NCBI GenBank assembly: GCA_021018995.1
Contig: CM037584.1
Span: forward strand, 142,307,317-142,371,316
Direction of reading: 5' to 3'
DNA: 64,000 nt
DNA from: Chloranthus sessilifolius
Lineage: Eukaryota > Streptophyta > Magnoliopsida > Chloranthales > Chloranthaceae
Shown here: positions 58,943 to 64,000 of the stretch, piece by piece
Position numbering within the stretch: position 1 is the stretch's first letter
Layout: the number at the start of each line of letters is the position of its first letter
Program-made: the position numbers and the translations under genes
Notes under the pieces: generated by a model
What the model saw: the letters and a program-made list of their open reading frames with translations, nothing else
What the model was told of the DNA's origin: nothing
Databases searched by the model: none

Positions 58943-60378
58943 TCTATCGCAATAAGGTAAGTATTGATGAAACAGATACGTAACTGCTTAAGAACCACTC
59001 GAAAGAGGCCATCATTCCAAGCACAGTAGCCAAAAAGCATCCCTAAAAATGATGATATCCTTTGCTACCCCATTTGAGCCTGGGCCTTTCTTTCAATAAC
59101 CCCCTTCCCAAAAAAAAATATGTGTGTACATATACAAAAAAGGATGAAGTACAGTTACTATCAGAATCCAAAAAAAATTGAAAAAGCAAAACCTCAAAAA
59201 GAGATTGCCTGAAATAAAACAAAACAAAACAAAAAAAAATATAGAAGGATCATGGGGCATGTACAGTAAAACCCCCAAGGAAGAAAGTATGTTGAGAAAA
59301 CTGAAGCCGTGTCAAGGAAATCCTTTTTAACCCAGCATACCTTCAAATCCTAACCTAACCCATGGCTAAGCTACACCCTGAAGGAAGCCCTCTTGGTAGG
59401 TTCGAAAGCAGCCATAACATTTGTTAAGTCAACATGAGCGAAGTCGTGAGACGACACCAGAACCCCATCCAGCCGGTTATGACGGAATCGACATCTATGT
59501 CGTGGCTCTTGAAAAAATATAATAAAAAGAAAAAAAATAATAAAATAAAAATACAAGCTCAAAGCGAGATGGACGTGGTGAAAACCTGAAAGGGCATTAC
59601 GGGTAAAAACAGCGAGCTTGTGTGAACCAGGTGAAAACCCAAAAGGGCGCTTGGGGTAAGAGAGCTAAACCCATGGACGTGGTGAAAACCCGAAAGGGCG
59701 CCACGGGTAAAAAAGGGGAGAAGAGATAGAATAAAAGAAAAGAATAAAAGAAAAGAAAAGTTTGAACTGATAGAAATTATTGAAGAGCCTCCTTGGTTAC
59801 TACCCCTGCCCCCCCTTGTTTTTAGGGGGCCGCTCATGCTAGTTCAAATCAGGTCCCGACCAGATTTGTCTTGGTGAAACCCGCACCGTCGAACGTATGA
59901 TCCAAGGCAAGGAGAAAAGTTAACTCAATTCAAAGGGATCAACGTTTTGGCCTTGGTAAAATTCGGAAACCCATCCAGGTCCGACTCCAAAAAAGGGGAG
60001 GTCGACCATGCTCAAAGGTGGACCCAAGGTCTCTCAAAGTATCACCCTTTGATTAAGGCACAAAAAAAGAGAAGAAGGAAAAAAGGAGATAATACATAAA
60101 TAAAAAAATAGATCTGTATAGATGTATATAACTGCCTTTTGTATCACTTGCACCACATCTCAAAAAAAAAAAAGTCGGTGCGATGACTAGCGTGTTTTCC
60201 TTTTTTTTACAAGTATAGAAAGAAGAAAAAAACAACAACAAAAATAAAAAAATACATAATAAAAAAAATATATATATGTATACCAAAAATGTGTGTGTGT
60301 CTGTAAAGGGGTTTTCTACGCCCATTTTTTTTTTCTGTGTATATGATCTGTGCAAAAAGTTCTGTGTGCAGGAAGGAG
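58943..60378 (+). other. 3' noncoding region of element 3 after pol
   Basis: A-rich runs, no plus-strand gene. At 59,567-59,712 a ~50-bp motif GGTGAAAACC-GAAAGGGCGC plus CGGGTAA occurs three times, a pattern I know from other Ogre/Tat elements after pol. Further A-runs at 60,160-60,175 and 60,200-60,290 give the long low-complexity minus-strand frame 60,053-60,382, which is not a gene. Confidence 0.6.
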
Positions 60379-61906
60379 TCAACGGCCCAACTCGCGCTTC
60401 AAAGCGCTAATCTCAGCATAAAGATCATCCTCTCGGACATTCATCTCAGTCAGCCAACGACCATGTAGGCTTTTTAACCTCTTCCGAGAAGAGTCGGCGG
60501 CTCCAAAAGCAACGCCCAGTGATTCTTTTAAACAGAGAACCTTGCCCTCCGCTGCGTCTGCTCTAACCCTCTCGCATGCCAAGAGTTCTTGCAGGACCCT
60601 CTTCTCATCCACCAATAGCTCGATACGGGTCTGAAGCGCCGCTTCTTTCTTTGGCCAGGGGCCTTCAGTCTCAATGCTCTCTGACAAATCCGGGCCATCG
60701 GCCTGGATCCAATGACTAGGCCTCATACTCAGGAGAAGTTCTAACTGAGTCTCCCTACTCAAAATCACACATCAGGGTCGACTGCTGCGTCTCCTAAAGA
60801 GCAGTAATCTGGTCTATGTCTCTAGAGGATCCCCTAGAAAAGACCAAATCACATAACGGGGGTCTGGCCTCACAAGGCACCTGCTAAGGGCAGCCAAACT
60901 GACGCAACACCAGGAATGGGAAGTAGAAGGTGCTGTCGGTAAGTCCTAGGAGGGTGATACCCTCATGGTCTCTAGAACGAATCATTGGGAAGGTCCGATC
61001 CAACCAAGGAAGCCTCCATATCAGCTCAGCATCGACCAACCAAAGTTTCAGAGCCGACGTATCACCCTGGGGGAGTAAATGGCATCTACCCAAAAAACAG
61101 TGGGCGACTTCGCCTCGAGCAACATAGAAGCGAGGCACGGGCCCCAAAACGGAAAAATGCTCACCCAGCCAGACCTGGAGCAATAAGGGGCATCCCCGAA
61201 GACCCTCCACTGTGCCCAAGGCAAAATAATCAAGGCATCGGTACAACTCTGCAAGCACCAAATGCATCATGGACCGGCCCGCCTCCAATTCCATCAAAAT
61301 ATCACAAACTATCAATGAGAAGCTCTCTCCCCCGGTGTAGAAGAGGATTTCAGAGATGAGACCAAGTGCTAGAGCTTTCACTTTAAATACACTCCTAACC
61401 GGCAACCTTCAGAGGCTTTCATCACCGAAAAGTTATTTGAGGAATTTCAACGAACACCTTGTGGGCCCCCCAACGAGGCTTTTCTCCTACTCAGATTTCT
61501 TCAAACCGAGAGTAAGGTGAATGGATCTGGAATACCCGGGCCTAGGCATAAATCTTGCAAGGTCCCTATGAAGCTTCAGACCAGACAGATTGGATAATTC
61601 CTCAAGGGTTGGGGTCAACTCTTGCTTCCCAAAACGGAATACATGGAGGTTCACATCCCAGCACGAAGCGACGACATGAAGGAGCTCCCACCGAAGAGGA
61701 ATCTCTAAGAAGGAAGGAAGGCGAGATAGCCCAAGACGCCCCAAGTCGGCGAGCTCACTCTCGTTCAGACTCCCAAACCAAGCCGCTAGGAACTTAGGCC
61801 CCAAGCTCGACAAAGAGGATACATTGGCTCTGGACCCTCCATGTAAGGGAGGGTTAGGAGGCGGATCCATGAACGTACAAGGATCTTTTGGGAAGATAAG
61901 AATCAA
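60379..61906 (-). pseudogene. Antisense DUF7745-type gene, element 3
   Basis: Minus strand, three pieces. 61,906-61,487 (probable ATG at 61,869, MDPPPNPPL): WFGSLNESELADLGRLGLSR, LLHVVASCWDVNLHVFRFGK, QELTPTLEELSNLSGLKL. The pattern WD-x-x-x-x-VFRFG-x-x-EL-x-PTLEE is that of DUF7745, related to the plant mobile domain. 61,405-60,884 continues with LGTVEGLRGCPLLLQVWLGE, also typical. 60,768-60,379 is a coiled-coil tail ending ALKRELGR. Frame changes at about 61,480-61,405 and 60,880-60,770 may be introns or damage. It lies in the same place and orientation as the PMD gene of element 1. Known plants have many such genes within Tat elements; function unknown. Confidence 0.65.
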
Positions 61907-62035
61907 TGTAGGAAGATGGACCCGCCTTGGAGAAACAAGAGCTAAAGATGTCGGTCAAAGGAGCCAAGTCAAACAATAAAGAAACAATTTCTGGGTCAAT
62001 TCGGGCATATAAGGCCCCACTGCCCGCAGGCCAAA

Positions 62036-62206
62036 CCTGGCGCAACTAATACTCGTGCCAACACATTGCTGTCCCTATTTTGGCCTGGCGCAACTAATAG
62101 TTGCGCCAGTGCATTTGAACCCCCGATTTGGCCTGGCACAACTATTAGTGGCGACAGTGAAATTTCCTTGGCATTTTAGCCTGGCGCAACTAATAGTTGC
62201 GCCAGA
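62036..62206. repeat. Palindrome cluster 3: four copies
   Basis: Copies at about 62,036-62,060, 62,083-62,109, 62,132-62,156 and 62,180-62,206, spaced 47-49 bp, upstream of the DUF7745 gene on the minus strand. Copies 2 and 4 are perfect; copies 1 and 3 have damaged right arms. Confidence 0.9.
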
Positions 62207-62302
62207 CTAAAACCCCCCCTCCAGCCATCTCAAGACTGAACTGAAGAGGGGACTTCTGCCCTTTTTGTTGATTTTATATATGCCGGCACTTCCGACCATC
62301 AA

Positions 62303-64000
62303 TGTAATAGCCCAAAAAATCATGCTAAACTATGACCTTGGGATCCGTGCCCGATTGGTCACAGGTTTGACCAATTAGGAGTTCAATAGTTAGCATAGAG
62401 TGTGATGAACGGACGAGATGCAATGGGTTGAGTGTTTATGTGGTGTATGCTGGAAAATGTGAAGTCACATACACCTACTGCGGTGCATGTGCTCAACACA
62501 CAGGTTAGAGAAAAGATAAAAGGGTTTAATAACCCTAGTTTCTCTTTAATTGGTTGATTGAGAGAGAGTAAGGAAGAGAGAGAGAAGGAGAGCATAGTTA
62601 ATGCAAGGAGTAAATGCTAGTTGAGGAAGAGGGGATTCGAGCAATAAACGTCGGATTCGACGCGAGGGATCCGCTAGAAGCAAAGCTGGAACCCTAGCCT
62701 TCCAACCACTTGATTTGAAATCAAGTTGAGATTGATTAAAGGTAAAATTTTGTGAATAAAAATGCATAGATTGTAGAGGCTAATTGTAGTTGAGAAATGG
62801 TTTAGATTGTAGGATGATGGTTTAGAAAAATAGAGGAAAAAAGAGTGGAAAAAAAGGTTGGGAAGAACAACTCAAAAGGGGCTGAATCTGGCAATTTCGA
62901 TTAATCGAAATTGAGATTGAGATTCGAAAAATTCGCCAAGAAGTTGAAAAGTCAAGGAACCTGAGTTCGATTAATCGAACTGAGTTTCGATTAATCGACT
63001 TTGGGTTTCGATTAATCGATTTGAATATCGATTAATCGACTGGGGACCTCCAGTGGACCCCAGGGACTGGAGGAAATGACTTGGGGAAAATTGACTAATC
63101 GAAATGGGATTTCGATTAATCGATTTCAAATTTCGATTAATCGATTTGGGATCGATTAATCGATTTTGGGAACTCAATTACTCGAATTGAGAATCGACTT
63201 AGCTAAACAGAGAAGTTCGATTAATCAAATTAGGATTCGATTAATCGAATGAAAATCTTGATTAATCGATTTGAGAATCGATTAATCGATATTGACTTTC
63301 GATTAATCGATTTTGGAAATCGATTAATCGAATGGGATTCGATTAATCGATTTTGGTGTTCGATTAATCGACTGGGCTAAATTTTGTTGACTTTTGAGTT
63401 TGACTTTAAGCATTCATGGAGGGTCTTGGACCTCCTTTATTGCATCTTTAGTGATGTGTTTCACCTGTTATGTGGTACCATAGGTGGTACGTGTGAACTA
63501 GTGCACAAGGAGCCACGTGGGACCTTGATGCGTTGATCAAACAAAGACTTGAGGTAGGGAACACCTTGAACATGTACTTTATTTTACAAGAGCATGTATG
63601 TAGTGATATAGAATTCAAATTCAAATGTTTATTGCTTAAGAATTGTGAAAAGTGTGTGTGAGTGACACCCATAAGAGTAAGTATAATGAGCCATCCCCAG
63701 GGGATGAAGAAGTAAAGAGATAAGAGCATCAGGTGTGATGCAAGTGAATGGATACATCGAGGATGTATCCAAGATTGAATCATGTTTGATAGGGCCTAAG
63801 CGATATAAGATAGCACACTTACGGTGAATAACTATATGTAAGGCACCAATATTTTTGTTATTTGAGGTTTGAACCGACGTATGGATATCCACGACGACAC
63901 GGCAGGATATCCGTGACTAATACGGGCGGCAAAAAAACCGTAGGCGGTCTGAGGCTTATCCGTACATGTAAGCACACCGTGGGTGTTGATTTGAGACAAG
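62303..64000 (+). mobile_element. Tekay/Del-like LTR, runs off the window
   Basis: Starts TGTAATAGCCC, a form common for Tekay/Del LTRs, and near the window end has GGATATCC ... GGCAGGATATCCGTGAC like the reverse LTR at 43.3 kb. At least 1.7 kb. U3 includes the TCGATTAATCGA array. Whether it is a 5' LTR or a solo LTR cannot be told; its end is not seen. Confidence 0.55.
62895..63380. repeat. TCGATTAATCGA palindrome array
   Basis: About seventeen copies of the 12-bp palindrome TCGATTAATCGA or one-base variants (flanked by TT/AA or GA/TT), spaced mostly 15-24 bp, with a 60-bp gap near 63,040-63,090. Confidence 0.9.

Larger units (their letters stand above)
46804..62302 (+). mobile_element. Element 3: Tat-lineage retrotransposon with antisense DUF7745 gene
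   Basis: 5' LTR 46,804-48,490, primer site 48,493-48,510, long leader, proline-rich repeat ORF, gag, protease, G-patch, RT, RNase H, archaeal-type RNase H and integrase (to 58,942). After that come a 3' noncoding region and a minus-strand DUF7745-type gene. No 3' LTR is in the window; a Tekay-like LTR begins at 62,303, so element 3 either resumes beyond the window or is truncated there. The coding frame is nearly continuous, so it is younger than element 1. Confidence 0.85.

Noticed and set aside
60053-60382. 109-codon minus-strand frame with hydrophobic stretches
   Set aside because: Arises from A-runs and GT repeats after pol of element 3.
47206-62206. CRISPR-like geometry of palindromic repeats with differing spacers
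   Set aside because: Four copies per cluster, degenerate repeats, plant retrotransposon context and no cas genes. The spacing looks like a tandem repeat with a conserved core.
1-64000. tRNA or rRNA genes
   Set aside because: None seen; the tRNA-like words are only primer-binding sites complementary to tRNA 3' ends.

Overview
The window looks like nuclear, repeat-dense (probably pericentromeric or intergenic) DNA of a flowering plant. Nearly everything recognisable is LTR retrotransposon. Three Ty3/gypsy gag-pol regions are present, two of the Tat/Ogre type (G-patch, second archaeal-type RNase H) and one of the Athila type. There are also solo or partial LTRs and two CACTA-like ends. Primer-binding sites are plant-typical and introns are short, but the species cannot be named. 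I see no intact host gene, rRNA or tRNA.

Layout. 1-1.74 kb: unassigned flank. About 1.74-42.7 kb: a very old 5'-truncated Tat element (element 1). Its broken gag-PR-RT-RNH-aRNH-IN lies on the plus strand at 2.0-10.4 kb. Downstream of pol, on the minus strand, is a separate ten-exon gene with a plant mobile domain (PMD) and a coiled-coil tail, running from its ATG at 35,207 to its stop at 11,993. Two insertions sit in its introns: a 4.08-kb reverse Athila-type solo LTR (13,046-17,122, 5-bp target duplication) and a full Athila element (element 2, 17,371-32,671). The 3' LTR of element 2 carries a truncated reverse Athila-type LTR and a 366-bp perfect duplication. Element 1 closes with a degraded antisense tail region, a minisatellite, a polypurine tract and its 3' LTR from 40,099.

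42.7-46.8 kb: a reverse Tekay/Del-like LTR, a second LTR end with a Met-type primer site, and two CACTA-like 5' termini. 46,804-62,302: a younger Tat element (element 3) with a complete 5' LTR, primer site, long leader, proline-rich repeat ORF, gag, PR, G-patch, RT, RNase H, aRNH and IN essentially in one frame. It carries an antisense gene downstream of pol, here of the DUF7745 type. 62,303-64,000: a further Tekay-like LTR running off the window.

Main points. (1) Both Tat elements carry a captured, spliced, oppositely oriented gene between pol and the 3' end; in element 1 it has its own TATA box and introns and every clearly bounded exon is a multiple of three. (2) Element 3 carries a 25-27-bp near-perfect palindrome twelve times, in three clusters of four at about 47-bp spacing. 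(3) Each LTR with a readable U3 has its own private tandem or palindromic array there. (4) The eight in-frame stops in the pol of element 3 mostly look like cytosine-to-thymine decay. None of the gag-pol regions can encode a working polyprotein as it stands.
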